A DNA stretch of 64,000 nucleotides, taken from Paralvinella palmiformis. Taxonomy: Eukaryota; Annelida; Polychaeta; Terebellida; Alvinellidae. Made by a program: the position numbers and the translations under genes. The notes beneath the pieces were generated by a model. It made no database searches. It was not told the DNA's origin and saw only the letters and a program-made list of their open reading frames with translations. Where the stretch lies: contig JAODUP010000070.1 of assembly GCA_025642065.1 (NCBI GenBank), positions 711,001 to 775,000 of the forward strand, written 5' to 3'. Shown in pieces: positions 12,111 through 23,319 of this stretch (within the stretch, counting starts at the first letter, position 1; each line of letters opens with the position of its first letter).

Positions 12111-12517
12111 GCAAATCTACTCGAAACGCCTGACCGTGCCGACAATAAATGTACTAAAATCGGCGTTATATATGGTCCAACTGGTTAGGAACTCCACGAA
12201 AACAACTTACCCATATAATACATCATGGCCGTTCACAGTAAAATAGCACATAATGAATGGCCAAAGTGGTGTTAGTCCGGGGCAGAAAATGAACTGAGTT
12301 CACTTACAGTAGTCAGCAAATCCATCACGGCCAATGCTCAGTGTAAGTCGGTTGCCATTTATACGGCATAGTTATGTATGTCAGCATCTAGTGCACTCAG
12401 AAACGTAATATACTTGCCCTAGAATGTGACAACCCGGAGACAGAAAAGTACTGCAACTGTATCTTTTTAACTGTTTATATCGAGGAAATAACACCAATTC
12501 GGCCTTTCACCTAGACC

Positions 12518-12702
12518 GGGGCGCCTCCATGGCCTAAGTGGTAGCGCGTTCGGCCATAGATCTATAGCACCTGGGTTCAAACCCCGGTGGGATTATGTCA
12601 GAAGGGTGTTTCATCTTTCGATTAGCCTCATTGTCTTTGAAGGTTACTCGGCTCAGTTAGCCTACATTGTGCGCAAACGTGGCCGTAAAACATCAACATT
12701 TA
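12518..12702 (+). mobile_element. diverged family A SINE
   Basis: GGGGCGCCTCCATGGCC head, GTTCAAACCCC B box, then the recognisable body (GAAGGGTGTTTCATCTTTC) and tail (GGCCGTAAAACATCAAC). More diverged than the other copies and possibly a subfamily. Confidence 0.7.
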
Positions 12703-12704
12703 CC

Positions 12705-15700
12705 TGCACTCAATATTGCTATTCTACAACATGCTGATATAACATTCTTCGTAAATCACTTACTTCAGCAGACCATTTAAACAATCTTTCATGTATTACT
12801 CCATAATTCAGTGTGAACCATAGACTAAAAACATTTAGAAAAATATCACCACGCAACACGACACGTCAGCGACAAACAAGTTTTGTTCATCCAGTTAGAC
12901 TAAGATGTTTTTCTTGGCCAAGGCCACTTTCAATGTATCGAACTTCTGCCAGGTATTGCAAGCCATACTACCATCACATCATGATTAAGTTGCTGAATGA
13001 AATGTGTTCACCAGGTGGCAGCACTGATAATTTTATATTTAGTATCGGCTGCAACTTTCTTGGAAGAATCTTATTACATTATAAACCTATTATAATGCAC
13101 GAGTTAGTTGTGTTTCCAAAAGGTCATTTAAATTTAAATTCACTTTGGCACCCATTCCTCTGGTTGTAGAGATAACCAAATGTTTCAGGAGTTTGATATT
13201 TTCAGTGAACCACCAGAACTGCAGAAGGCTTACTGATACCAGACATGGACTTTTGGGATGGCAACGTTAAGGAAATACATTGCCAACCCTGCAATACCAT
13301 CCCATCCTATTTCATATTGCAATAACATGAAATATATTATGATCCCCATGTTGCTAATAAATACATAATTTCAGCTCAACTTCATTTTAGTGATTATATG
13401 ATCATGTGGATAATTATTAATAATAAGTAACAAACACATAAGTATCATATCCAATTGAATACAGTGACAATAAATGCCAACATGTCAATCTGACTTATCA
13501 GGTTGTAGTACCATGCCATGTTTAAAACAAATAATTGGCTTTTCACTGCATTAAAAAGATAAGTTATATAATTGGGTACTCTAGATGTAAAGGCTAGAAT
13601 AATTATTTTAGAGTGTAAAAACAAACAGACATTACACACACACACATACTACATATATATATACACACACACACACCACTTATTACTCTATAGGGTTGAC
13701 TATTTTATGCATACTTTGCAGCACGAAGGCATACTCATAACATCATTCATCATATTGGTGATCTAGTCTCATTTGTATTGACAAATCGGTGAACAAAAAA
13801 GATTTATTTACCGGGTATTCAAGTTTAACGGCCAGAAACACACCCACAAGAATTTGTTTTATTCAATAGGAAATAGTTCAACGCGATACCATTGCAACAA
13901 ACCTCATACACAATAATATTAATAGCAACATGCCTGCGTAAACAGTGCACTTTGAAAAGTGGTTTTCATGGATTCAACCCTGCTGCATTATTCTTATAGT
14001 ACCAATATTGACTAGGTAACATTTTAGGTTATTTTTGTATGATGCATTCAGTAAAGAAGTGCCTAAACCAAACACAACACAATTCACAATTAATAGCAAA
14101 TAAGTTCAAATCCTGGTGGGGCTCTGGAAGAAAATTTCTTTCATGTTTTACTTTCCATCAAATTATATCATTTTAGAAAGTACACGGATATGCAATATCA
14201 TTTCAAGCAACTCCCAATGCAATTATAAGTTGGTGTTAATAGAGAACAGTTGGAAGGCAACAATCTTCTGAAATCTAGGTTACAATTTCACTTGCTAAGA
14301 GGCTTCACAAAGAGAAAAAAAATAGTAAATCATCTTTCGTGTACCTGTAAATCTGTTGGGACTACAATTCTGCAAATATTTATTAAAAATAAAAATCAGT
14401 CACAAAAATGTTGCTTTGTCATGCCATGAAGTGCAGGGCAACTCAAACTGGTGGTCTGTGGGTCAGTGCCAATTTGCAAGCTATTGGATATCAGTCTTTG
14501 GCCATTGCCCAGAAATTAAAGAAACAATATTACAAAATGGCTCCATTATAATGCAGTGTCTCGGTTCCACAGATGTGAACCACATTATAAATGGACTCCG
14601 GATGGCACAACCACACAACATTTTGCTAGGTTATGTGACTAACCGGAACATTACATAATTTAGGCGGGGCAGTCAAAAGGTTGTTGTATTTTCTTGTGTC
14701 TGACACAATACAACCATTTTAACCCAATCAGAAGATGAATTGTTAAAATACTCCTAACGTTGCCTAACTAAATGCTGCTTCACATTTATACATATGCTGG
14801 AAATCCTATCGGTGACAGAAACTATATCAGTCATTAAATGGAAATTTATTCCGCCATTAGATTCTGCAAACATATTATAATAAGAATCTGATATAAATAA
14901 AATAGCAGTTCCAAGTCTTATTTTTGGGAAGGAGATTTAGAATATAAATTGTGGCTCATGATTCACCTTACTCTACTCCCATAGAATGACCTCGTATTTC
15001 CCTCTAAGAAAGTAATTTTTTTGCTTTAGCATCTTCTTGTTTGAGATCCATTTCTGCGTTGTGGGTTTAGTATAAGATTCAAGGTTTGATCTGACTTCAT
15101 TTGTCCAGGTTTGGTGCATAGATGCCCTGTCACCCATTGGACATACCCAATATAACATGACAATAATGAAAAACAGTAATATTATATGGAAATATCTTTC
15201 CTGCATTTAATTAATAAGACACAAATAACAGGTGAGAAAACAATAATCAATATTAAACATTTACAGTAATTATCAGTGTTATCTCCAAAACAGCCAAGAG
15301 AATGGTTTCTCACAATTATCATATTATATTTGGTCACCAAAATATGTAGACAGGAAAGAATACAAGTTTTCAATACAACATAAGTATGATATGTATAAAT
15401 AAACCATTGTCCAGTCATTGTACAAGATTCTCCCCCAAAAACAAAGCAAGCAAAGCAAAGCATTGTACAAAGAACACATATCAAAATATGAGGTCTAGTT
15501 TACGTTTTTGTCAATTTAACATGGTACACCTGTGCCCATCCCTTATCAGAATGACAGATTTCAATGAATTCCTCTACTTGCAATTTTCATACATGTGAGG
15601 ACGGTGAAAATTCCTTGGTTTGGTGACAGGTCACCACCACAAGTCTGACATTAATCTGTGCTCTCACAGGATTTTCTAATTGCCCCTTTGATACGATGCG

Positions 15701-17020
15701 AGCCATTACTGAACTAAACATATTCTAATTTTATAATCTTACATTACTGTACTTTTGACAATAAAGAAACCTGGAGTTTTAGGGAATCTTTATTTAGTAA
15801 AAATGAACACCACTTGACTTGATTTGAATTCCTTTGCATATCTGGGTCATGACTGCATTGTACTAATGAACTTTGTGTTTTGTTTCATGCTGTCGTCAAT
15901 GCGGTGTTGGTTATCAGGTTATAACTCCAGAATATCAATGAATGTGAACCTTCATGAGGTATAGATATAATTTTATAAGTTAGATATATATTAATATAAT
16001 GATATTCACAGATATATAGATAGATATGTTCAGTTCACGTAACAACTAAACAAGAAATTATAATACTAAAATTATTAATGATTTATCTACAATGTGAATT
16101 GAGGTACCAGGATAGTTATTGTTGTCTTCCTCCTTCCCCACCCCCAAATTAATAGATACATATCCAAATTTCATTTCACAGTGGAGATTGTCTGAAGGTA
16201 GAGTGGATGACTGACCCAGGGAGGAGACCAGCCGAAAATAGAGTTAATTAAACCTCAGTTTTGACTAAAATTGGTAAAATTCATAATAAATATATAACAA
16301 GACAATGTAAAAAGATTTAATCAATTCAGACAGTATGTGCACTGAGTGTTTACACACCTTACACTACTTCCAATTCCAAGTACTTGCATAGTGATAGGGA
16401 GACATTTCACCAGAAATAAATATTTATATTAAAATAGGCAATATAAACGAACGTATGTAGTAAAAACACAATATATGAACATATATTCAATCCCGCTGAC
16501 ATGAAAATTGTGAACTACACCTGTAGCGCGACCGTATTCTATTTTTGATAAAAGTCCACGCCCCATTCAACAAGTAAACTAACTCGCTATGTCAACCATC
16601 ACTGGAAACAATCACCACAACATGCACTGGTGCAGCAAATGTTGTGCTTTTGACAAGGAATTGTGAAATATTTCTCACAACGGCTATATTGTACTACCAA
16701 TTGTTTTAGAAATGTATCAAGAGTTTACACAATGCGATACTTACCAAGTGGCGCGCTGTAACAGTGTAAGTCGATAAAGTTGTTCAATTCGCTAACACAC
16801 ATCGAAGGCAGGGCCAGGTCTTGTCTACTTCACGCTTCACTGAATTTGGCTGACAAGTTTATACTCTCGCCATCTAAAGTAGTGGACAGATTAAAATAAT
16901 TCAACTCCGTTATAAAATAACTTCTCATGTATCGGATGACGATTCTAGTAATATTAATTGCATAATAAGGGTATTTTAGAAATTTCGTAAAAAAGGAACG
17001 AGGTTATTTATTACGTTAGG
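12705..17020. other. no supported gene
   Basis: Long AT-rich stretch. The minus frame 14973-15206 starts with a signal-anchor-like segment (HIILLFFIIVMLYW) but has no supporting neighbours. The plus frames at 12813-13169 and 14356-14658 show no family features. A short mixed microsatellite lies at 13635-13676. Confidence 0.3.
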
Positions 17021-17025
17021 ATTCG

Positions 17026-17253
17026 CTAGATGGCGTTCGCATACATATTAACACGCGCCTCTTCCTCGATTGACATACTATGCAGCATGCTATTCCTCAC
17101 ATACACTATTTTATGCGTTTTAGTGGCAACGAATTTTATTTCATCATAACAGCCTGGAACCTCCCTAATCGTATGAAAAACCCCTAGGGATGGATCATTG
17201 GTAAACCAAATACCACTTTTAACAAAACTGAGAAAAATTATTCTACACATCAA
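17026..17253 (-). CDS. unrecognised 75-residue open frame
   Basis: ATG-started minus frame of 75 codons ending in TAG. The middle (WFTNDPSLGVFHTIREVPG) reads like folded protein, but there is no known motif. It could be one exon of a larger gene or chance. Confidence 0.2.
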   Translation of the reverse strand: MMCRIIFLSFVKSGIWFTNDPSLGVFHTIREVPGCYDEIKFVATKTHKIVYVRNSMLHSMSIEEEARVNMYANAI

Positions 17254-17423
17254 AGTGAAAGTCCCGCCATATCTAGCACCTTTAAACCGAAACTTGACCC
17301 ATGATATCTTTTTATGGCACTTTTTATATTAAATTGGCAGTTGAGGCTGTTGGCTATTGATTTGGGCTCTTAGAAATTTGTATGATACAGATTTATCAGA
17401 TATCCAGAAACGATGTCATAGGT

Positions 17424-17650
17424 GTTCTCCCATGGGTAGAGTGTGAGACTATTTACCTATATGGTCATTCTGTGCGGGAGGTCGCAGGTTCGCGCCTCGG
17501 CCGTGGCACTATAGCATAGGAGGAGTTGTTCATCCAGTCAGGCAACTGGCAAGGTTTTCTCCACCGAACATGCCATATAGTCGAAATTTATTTAGATTTA
17601 GTATCCATGGGGAAGCTATAAATTACAGACCACATATGCGTATATACTTA
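17424..17650 (+). mobile_element. tRNA-derived SINE, family B, copy 1
   Basis: Body: ATGGTCATTCTGTGCGGGAGG, a B-box-like GGTTCGCGCC, CACTATAGCATAGGAGGAG, CAACTGGCAAGGTTTTCTCC, and a tail with AAATTACAGACC. It is clearly related to the copy at 17822-18065 and in the same orientation. The B box has decayed. Confidence 0.65.
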
Positions 17651-17821
17651 GTAATGTCTGAAATGGCATCGAGTTGTTTGTCCGCACTCAGACTATAATA
17701 TTTACCAAGACGGCTCTTGAAACAAACACGAGTGGAAACTTTATCTATACACTAGTGTCATCAATCAATCAATCAATGACATGACACGTGACTGTGTTAA
17801 TTCGAGCGTGTCCTTCATAGA

Positions 17822-18065
17822 CCGCCTTTTTAGCCTAGTGGGTAAGAGCGTGGGACTTTCTTGTTCATGGTCATGCTATGCGGGAGGTCGGAGGTTCGAA
17901 TCCCGGTCGTGATACTATAGTAGGAGGAGTTTTCCATTCAACCAAGCAATTGGCAAGGTTTTCTCCGCCTAATATGTCATATATTGTAAATTCTGAATTT
18001 ATTTAAAATTAGTCCCGTTGTGAAGCGGTAAACTTACAGACCTTATGCGTCTCCCTCACTTGATG
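17822..18065 (+). mobile_element. tRNA-derived SINE, family B, copy 2
   Basis: A-box-like TAGTGGGTAAGAG, perfect B box GGTTCGAATCC, then ACTATAGTAGGAGGAG, CAATTGGCAAGGTTTTCTCC and GTAAACTTACAGACC. The two copies start about 400 bp apart on the same strand, with unrelated sequence between them. Confidence 0.7.
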
Positions 18066-18117
18066 TAGCTAAGCCACGTAAAATAACTGCCATTTCGGCC
18101 ATTATTATTTATCCAGA

Positions 18118-18440
18118 AAACTCAGGTCATCCAGTTAGATACTCTAGCAGGTGCTAATGTCATGTGGTGTACAAGTCGAGGGACTTCTACACCCCCCCCC
18201 CCCCAATTTGTTGAACAGGTCGATGGCGAAGATTAGAAATGTGTCGTTTCTTGAAAAGTTTTGATCTGTTTTAATAAGTCGCCTCTTCAAGGTCACTTTC
18301 ATAGGTAAATAACGTTAATCGTTCATATATCTTACATAGTTTTAGATACATCATGTTGGGTTATTACTGCATAGCGTCGTTAACTGGCTCCTATTAGTAA
18401 ATACACTTTATTAAATATACATTAGCATTATTATTATCAG
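18118..18440 (+). mobile_element. 3' fragment of a CR1/L2-like LINE (family L)
   Basis: Matches the LINE end at 61435-61900: AAACTCAGGTCATCCAGT…GATACT, then remnants of the terminal ORF. The tail is TGGCTCCTATTAGTAAATAC…TTTATTAAATATACATTA with ATT repeats. It is interrupted by a poly-C run at 18191-18205. Confidence 0.6.
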
Positions 18441-18840
18441 CATTTACGCCTTTAATGGCGTGGCAGCATGCGCTGTATGCTCCTTTGCGAGCTGAGGTAG
18501 GTGCTGGATTGAAGCAGATCAAAGTCAGCGACAATAATATATGTACCCCCCCCCCCACCAGAACAACACAGTTGAATGTGGTGCTATATAAATCATACAT
18601 TATTATGTTCGTTTCCATGCAACTAGTTCATTTAATCACGTAAAAGCTTGTCTGTAAAATAATACTTTGGAACTTCGGAGCTCAAAAGCATATCCTCATA
18701 GGGTAAGTACATAGAAGCTCTATACGGTGTATTCCTAAGGCGATCACAGTGTTTCTTGGCCATAGAAGACCATGTATACTCGACGACCGTAAATAAATCG
18801 TATGACCTAATACTAAGGAAGTGTTGAGCTTTATCATATT

Positions 18841-19300
18841 TGTCTCGTCAAGATGACTCTACCTCAGCTGGATGGGGTCCATGGTGCCCAGTGATAATCG
18901 CCTTTACCAAACGTGAAATCACGACCAGAGCTGAGACTGGAAGTAGGGTCATTCCTACTCAGATATATCAGTCTCTAGGCGTTTTCTTTCTATCGGGGAT
19001 TTCTCCATATGGTCTAATTCCTCATTCTGTCGTTTCCACGCAGATTCACTACCTCACACTTTTCTCGGTTACAACATAATTGGCATTTCGTTGGCCAACC
19101 ACAACCTTTTTGTGGCTCTCCTTTCTGTGAGTGCACGCGTCATGATCTATTTCGGCGAACATATTTTAGTCATCACTGAATAACAAGTTACAAGAATGAC
19201 TTAATTCCGGCTATAATTTTATAAATAACACGAAAAAGAGAACATATATGACTCAGACTTGTGGGATCTCACCGAAGAACATAGTGAAGTTAAATAAGTA
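18841..19300. other. no gene seen
   Basis: Short open frame at 18840-19079 without family features; no mobile element recognised. Confidence 0.3.
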
Positions 19301-19303
19301 TCA

Positions 19304-19372
19304 TTTTTTAATAAAGCGCCTTTACTTGCAGGAGCCATTCAAATGTCCTGTACAGTGACATCTCAAATAATG
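19304..19372 (-). mobile_element. LINE family L 3' tail
   Basis: The complement of the tail seen at 61840-61890: AATAAAGCGCCTTTACTTGCAGGAGCCATTCAAA, here truncated to the last ~70 bp. Confidence 0.6.
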
Positions 19373-19439
19373 TGTTTGTAAAAACATAATAAGAGATTTG
19401 AACGACGGGCACCAGCCCAGAGAAAACACATCCCGCAAA

Positions 19440-19508
19440 CACAAGTATCAGTTGGATTCGAACCCACAGCCAGGATGTTTGTAGCGAGGTGCTCTAAGCG
19501 CTGCGGCG
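19440..19508 (-). repeat. tRNA-like SINE head fragment
   Basis: On the minus strand, GGCGCCGCAGCGCTTAGAGC followed by GTGGGTTCGAATCC has A- and B-box spacing like a tRNA-derived repeat. It does not look like a functional tRNA, because no consistent acceptor stem is visible. Confidence 0.4.
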
Positions 19509-19716
19509 CCATTAGAATGCCCATATAGTTTATCAGATATTCCACTGGCTCATTAAATTTACATGTCACTGCTCCAACACAGAGTCGAAGCATTCGGAAA
19601 ATCTAACAATATATGATCAATATACGAACTTCGTCTAATGGACAAGCTAACAGATTTGCTATATGAGACTTCTGTTTGGTGATTCTCTGTTGATACGACA
19701 CCAGAATATCATTATG

Positions 19717-19718
19717 GT

Positions 19719-19768
<50 letters not shown>
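19717..19768. repeat. (AT)n microsatellite
   Basis: About 26 units. Confidence 0.95.
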
Positions 19769-19769
<1 letters not shown>

Positions 19770-19770
<1 letters not shown>

Positions 19771-19875
19771 TGGATTACCCCTCATGAATCTGTACCTTTC
19801 TCGGTTCGATTTATCTTCCTTTTTGAAGACTGGGAAAATTACCGCCGTCTTCGACCCTGTTGGCTCCACCGTGTC
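19770..19875 (-). mobile_element. reverse transcriptase fragment of a LINE
   Basis: The minus translation SKTAVIFPVFKKEDKSN followed by RERYRFM matches the conserved WK-A-V-PVFKKGDKS—NYRPI block of non-LTR reverse transcriptases. It is cut by the (AT)n tract immediately to its left. Confidence 0.5.
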
Positions 19876-19899
19876 TCCTCGTGGGATAGATAATGGAGA

Positions 19900-20505
19900 C
19901 CTGGTTCAGAGGTTCAGATAGTTCTCTATGTGAATGATAATCAGTACAGTACAACCCTATGATTAAAATTATTACTGTGTAATAGATCGATTTCGTTTAT
20001 CGCGCGATCCTAGTTAGCGGCAGGAAAAAATAATTATCTGTATGTATTATAAGAGAATCGGCGATTGTAACTTATTTCAAGGTTGAAGATGTTAATAAAT
20101 TGTGTTATGACACGAAGAAGAATGTGAGCAATTAATGATCAGAAGCTTCAAATTTAATTCACATTTTATTTCCCCACACGCGCGCGCGTAACAAATGATT
20201 TAAGCCTACTTTAAGAAATGTTTGATTGTATCGTATAATAATAATACGTGACATTTATAGAGCGCCCTACACAGGTAGATAGCTTATCTAATTAAGGCCC
20301 TTTACAGTATTATTAAATCCTACTCAAACCTGTTTCAATCTATCACATACCTCAACACCCAATCGAGAATACAACGCATGCCACCACTATAGGAACAAAG
20401 CGTAACTCGGACATATAGCCATAACGTCCTTACAGGTTCGCAATTCCGGCTTAGTGAACCAGTCGCCAAATGAGAGCATTGCAGCTTCGAACCCGCAACC
20501 CTTCG
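19900..20505. other. no gene seen; minor repeat traces
   Basis: Contains a LINE-tail-like piece near 20236-20330 (ATAATAATACGTGACATTTATAGAGCGCCC) and a weak tRNA-like B box on the minus strand near 20490. Confidence 0.3.
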
Positions 20506-20511
20506 GTTATG

Positions 20512-20702
20512 AGTCCTCCGTGGTCTAACTGGTAGCGCGTTGAATCACAGATCACTACCACCCGAGTTCGAATCTTGGTGTGGACATATCCGAGGGGTGT
20601 TTCATCTTTGACTTCGCTTCATTACATTTGGAAGTCGCTCGGCCCATTAATTTAACCTACCATGTGCACAGAAGTGGCTGTAAAACTTCAATCGTCATCA
20701 TC
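20512..20702 (+). mobile_element. tRNA-derived SINE, family A
   Basis: TCCTCCGTGGTCTAACTGG head, GTTCGAATCTTGG B box, full body, tail GGCTGTAAAACTTCAATCG and CATCATC. First of two family A copies only about 80 bp apart. Confidence 0.8.
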
Positions 20703-20782
20703 GGTCCTACTCTCTAACTTGCTGCGTCATCACGGCTCATAACAGATTACCTTGAGAAAGTTAGGTAATCTTGAGAAAGTTA

Positions 20783-20980
20783 GGGGCGCCTCCGTGGTCT
20801 AGCGGTAGCGTGTTGGACTACAGATGACTACCACCCGTGTTCAAATCTCGGCGTGGGCATATCTGAAGGTTGTTTCGTCTTTGACTTCGCCTCATTACCT
20901 TTGGAGGTCGCTCGGCCCATTTAGCCTACCTTGTGCACAAAAGTGGCCGTAAAACATCAATCATCATCATTATCATCACC
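20783..20980 (+). mobile_element. tRNA-derived SINE, family A, with target duplication
   Basis: Near-consensus copy (GGGGCGCCTCCGTGGTC, A box, decayed B box GTTCAAATC, complete tail ending TCATCATCATTATCATCACC). TTGAGAAAGTTA at 20771-20782 matches TTGAAAAAGTTA at 20981-20992 with one difference, a 12-bp target duplication. The same motif also occurs once more, just upstream at about 20753. Confidence 0.85.
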
Positions 20981-21129
20981 TTGAAAAAGTTAGATTCCAG
21001 TATCACAGTTAGGTCACAGTTAAAGGATAATTATTTTAAATTGCCCATACTTGATGGCAATTTTGTTTTATTTTTAGTTAAATATGAATCTGAGTTGAAA
21101 GCCAGTCGAAAAGAACATTAAAAACTACA

Positions 21130-21480
21130 GAATGTTTGGATTGATATTGATTCTCTAACGTGTTCACTGATTATGAAACTATGATAATCTTTCCATGTAA
21201 ACCCACTCACACATAATATAACTGTCAAAGTTTTTTGTTTGTTTGTTTATACACCGAAAAGCACTCGTAATTAACCGAATATTGATTAAAGTAGAACTGT
21301 TCATCTAATATAGCAGTTAATCTAATATCGGACCACTCAGAAGATACAATTACTCGCTGATATATACACTAGAGTGAGCAAGAGTAAAACGAATTAGGTC
21401 GTTCATTAGCCACTACGGAAGACCCGAAATAGCATTTGGGGGTCGTCGTAATATGGAATAAAACATGACCATTATAATGT
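21130..21480. other. no gene seen
   Basis: AT-rich, with no recognisable element. Confidence 0.35.
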
Positions 21481-21485
21481 AATTA

Positions 21486-21780
21486 GATATTTTCGCGCCT
21501 TCTTAATTTCGCGAAACCGCACCCATTAGCCAATTCGCGGAGCTTTATATTCGCGCGTGTGGTCATTGCACCAGAAACGTTTTTATTGCACGGAAATATA
21601 ATTATGTATATTTATTCAACAACGGTAAACCCGTTTTAGAGATGAAGGGGATAGCTAAATAAAATAAACCAATTCAAAACCCATTGAAAACCGAATGTTG
21701 TAAATGGCAGACTTAGTTCATGAACCACACGCACGCGAAACTTATATTCGCGTGTCATATAAGATTATCGCGAAAATATC
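21486..21780. mobile_element. Tc1/mariner-type MITE candidate
   Basis: Ends are a perfect 12-bp inverted repeat, GATATTTTCGCG … CGCGAAAATATC, and both ends abut a TA dinucleotide (21484-21485 and 21781-21782), the usual mariner target. Further TTCGCG/CGCGAA motifs recur inside. The 295-bp element has no coding capacity. Confidence 0.6.
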
Positions 21781-22058
21781 TATAATTACAGTGTACGGCG
21801 TTATCAATATTGGCATCCGAGATTGATGAATGTGTCCGCAATATCCTGGATACAGTTGAAGCGTGACTTCAAGCAGGCATTATACATAAACATTGTCTTT
21901 CATTGGGACCGAGATTTGTTCTTCGAATGAGAACAGATCTGGGACACGATAGCCATGCGATTATTTGATTTTGTCACAGTGTTTGTGTAAGGTTTAAGAA
22001 GTAAACAGAATTAATCTGTATTTTTTTTTATCGAAATCGGATAAAATGAAGTATAACT

Positions 22059-22102
22059 GATGATTGATGTTTTATGGCCACTTTTGTGCACACGGTAGGC
22101 TA
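22059..22102 (-). mobile_element. family A SINE tail fragment
   Basis: TGATGATTGATGTTTTATGG and CCACTTTTGTGCACACGGTAGGC correspond to the last ~45 bp of family A. Confidence 0.6.
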
Positions 22103-22504
22103 TCTACGTGACTGGATATATTCCAGCATGAAATTCCGCATGATAGGAGTCGATCTGGACTCCCCCTCTCGCCTTCTATTTGTTCGATCCACCCACTTTT
22201 ATTTAAATTTGGATTAACATGGGATATAAAGGCTATATACCAGTACTCTTTTTCTTCTTCTACAGAGATAATGTTATTTCATGGGCTTTTTTGTTCTAAG
22301 TGGATTTTTTCACTGGCAATATTTTTTCCAGGACATTAAATTAAAAATTAATTTATTATATTCCAGATTTTCAAGGACGCGTGGGAGCCCTGACCTAGCA
22401 TGGTGCCTAGAACAAGTCTAATATCAACATTGTACCAATCTCTGAATGTTTATATTTTATACTGTTAAGTGTGTCTGAGGGGGAGTATGGGGACTGAACT
22501 GGTG

Positions 22505-22775
22505 TTGTTAAGAGGAATTGGCCGAGACACGTGTTACGGAAAGATGACGGAGACAAGGCTAGGAGAAACATGTTGTATAATGAGGTGGATGGTGTGAGAG
22601 GCAGAGGGATTCAGAGGATGACATGGAATCAGGCAGTGAGGGACGTGAGAGTGTGGACCGAGTAATACAGATGAGCATGAATCTTGTGCATCTCCATTTC
22701 ACCTGATCTTGGAGAAAGATCGGGGAAAATGGAGACGACTGGTGTAGAACCCTACCAGCCAACCCCCTTGTAAGA
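22505..22775 (+). mobile_element. C-terminal fragment of a reverse-transcriptase ORF (RTE/L1-like)
   Basis: The translation RHVLRKDDGDKARRNMLYNE and GVRGRGIQRMTWNQAVRDV fits the widespread tail block (RWFGHVLRM…GRRSRGRPRKTW—V). A stop follows at the VWTE position, and a worn RSRW-like piece lies near 22705. It is a dead remnant. Confidence 0.6.
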
Positions 22776-22865
22776 GGAAAGACAGCCATAAAGTTAATTG
22801 TTGTATTGTTATATAGAAAACAAGAATAGGAGAGAAGTAATTTATTTAATTGTGTCACTGTCCAC

Positions 22866-23310
22866 CAGAGATGGATTAATGTACTCTGTACTCGTACTTT
22901 CGAGTAATCATACTCATACTCGAGTATATTGGTCCAAAAAGCAAGTAATCGTACTTGAGTACATTACCAAAGTAATCGTACTCAAGATTACTTTTCTTTC
23001 AGACATACAGTTGCAAACAAATGTACGGCAATATTAGAAGATAATAAATGTAATATTAATTGGGCTATTAATTTTCCATTATTGTTGAGCATTTCAGTTT
23101 AGTAAATATTCAGTCAGATTTCCCTAATTAATACCTTCTCTCTCCAGAGAAGCCACATCTAGGCCCTCATGATTACATTCTAAAGGAATTGTACTCGAGT
23201 ACATTCAAAAGTAAACATACTCAAGTACATTTGGCTTCTGAGTAGTCGTACTTATGCACCTTCAAAGTAATTGTACTTGATTACATTGTATTGTAATCAC
23301 TCCAACTCTG
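22866..23310. mobile_element. hAT-type MITE with perfect 8-bp target duplication
   Basis: Starts CAGAGATGGATTAAT and ends with the complement of CAGAGTTGGAGTGATT, a hAT-style terminus. CTGTCCAC occurs immediately outside both ends (22858-22865 and 23311-23318). The interior is built from many variants of GTAATCGTACTCGAGTAC, a near-palindrome. There is no ORF, so it must be non-autonomous. Confidence 0.85.
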
Positions 23311-23319
23311 CTGTCCACA

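Noticed and set aside
12813..13169. 118-codon plus frame
   Set aside because: Composition and codon pattern look random, no splice or domain signals, and no homologous motif recognised.
14440..14720. hAT-like terminal sequence GCAGGGCAACTCAAACTGGT
   Set aside because: No matching inverted end or target duplication could be found nearby.
14973..15206. Secreted or membrane protein exon with a hydrophobic start
   Set aside because: A hydrophobic run alone is common in AT-rich DNA; no partner exon, motif or homologous feature was seen.
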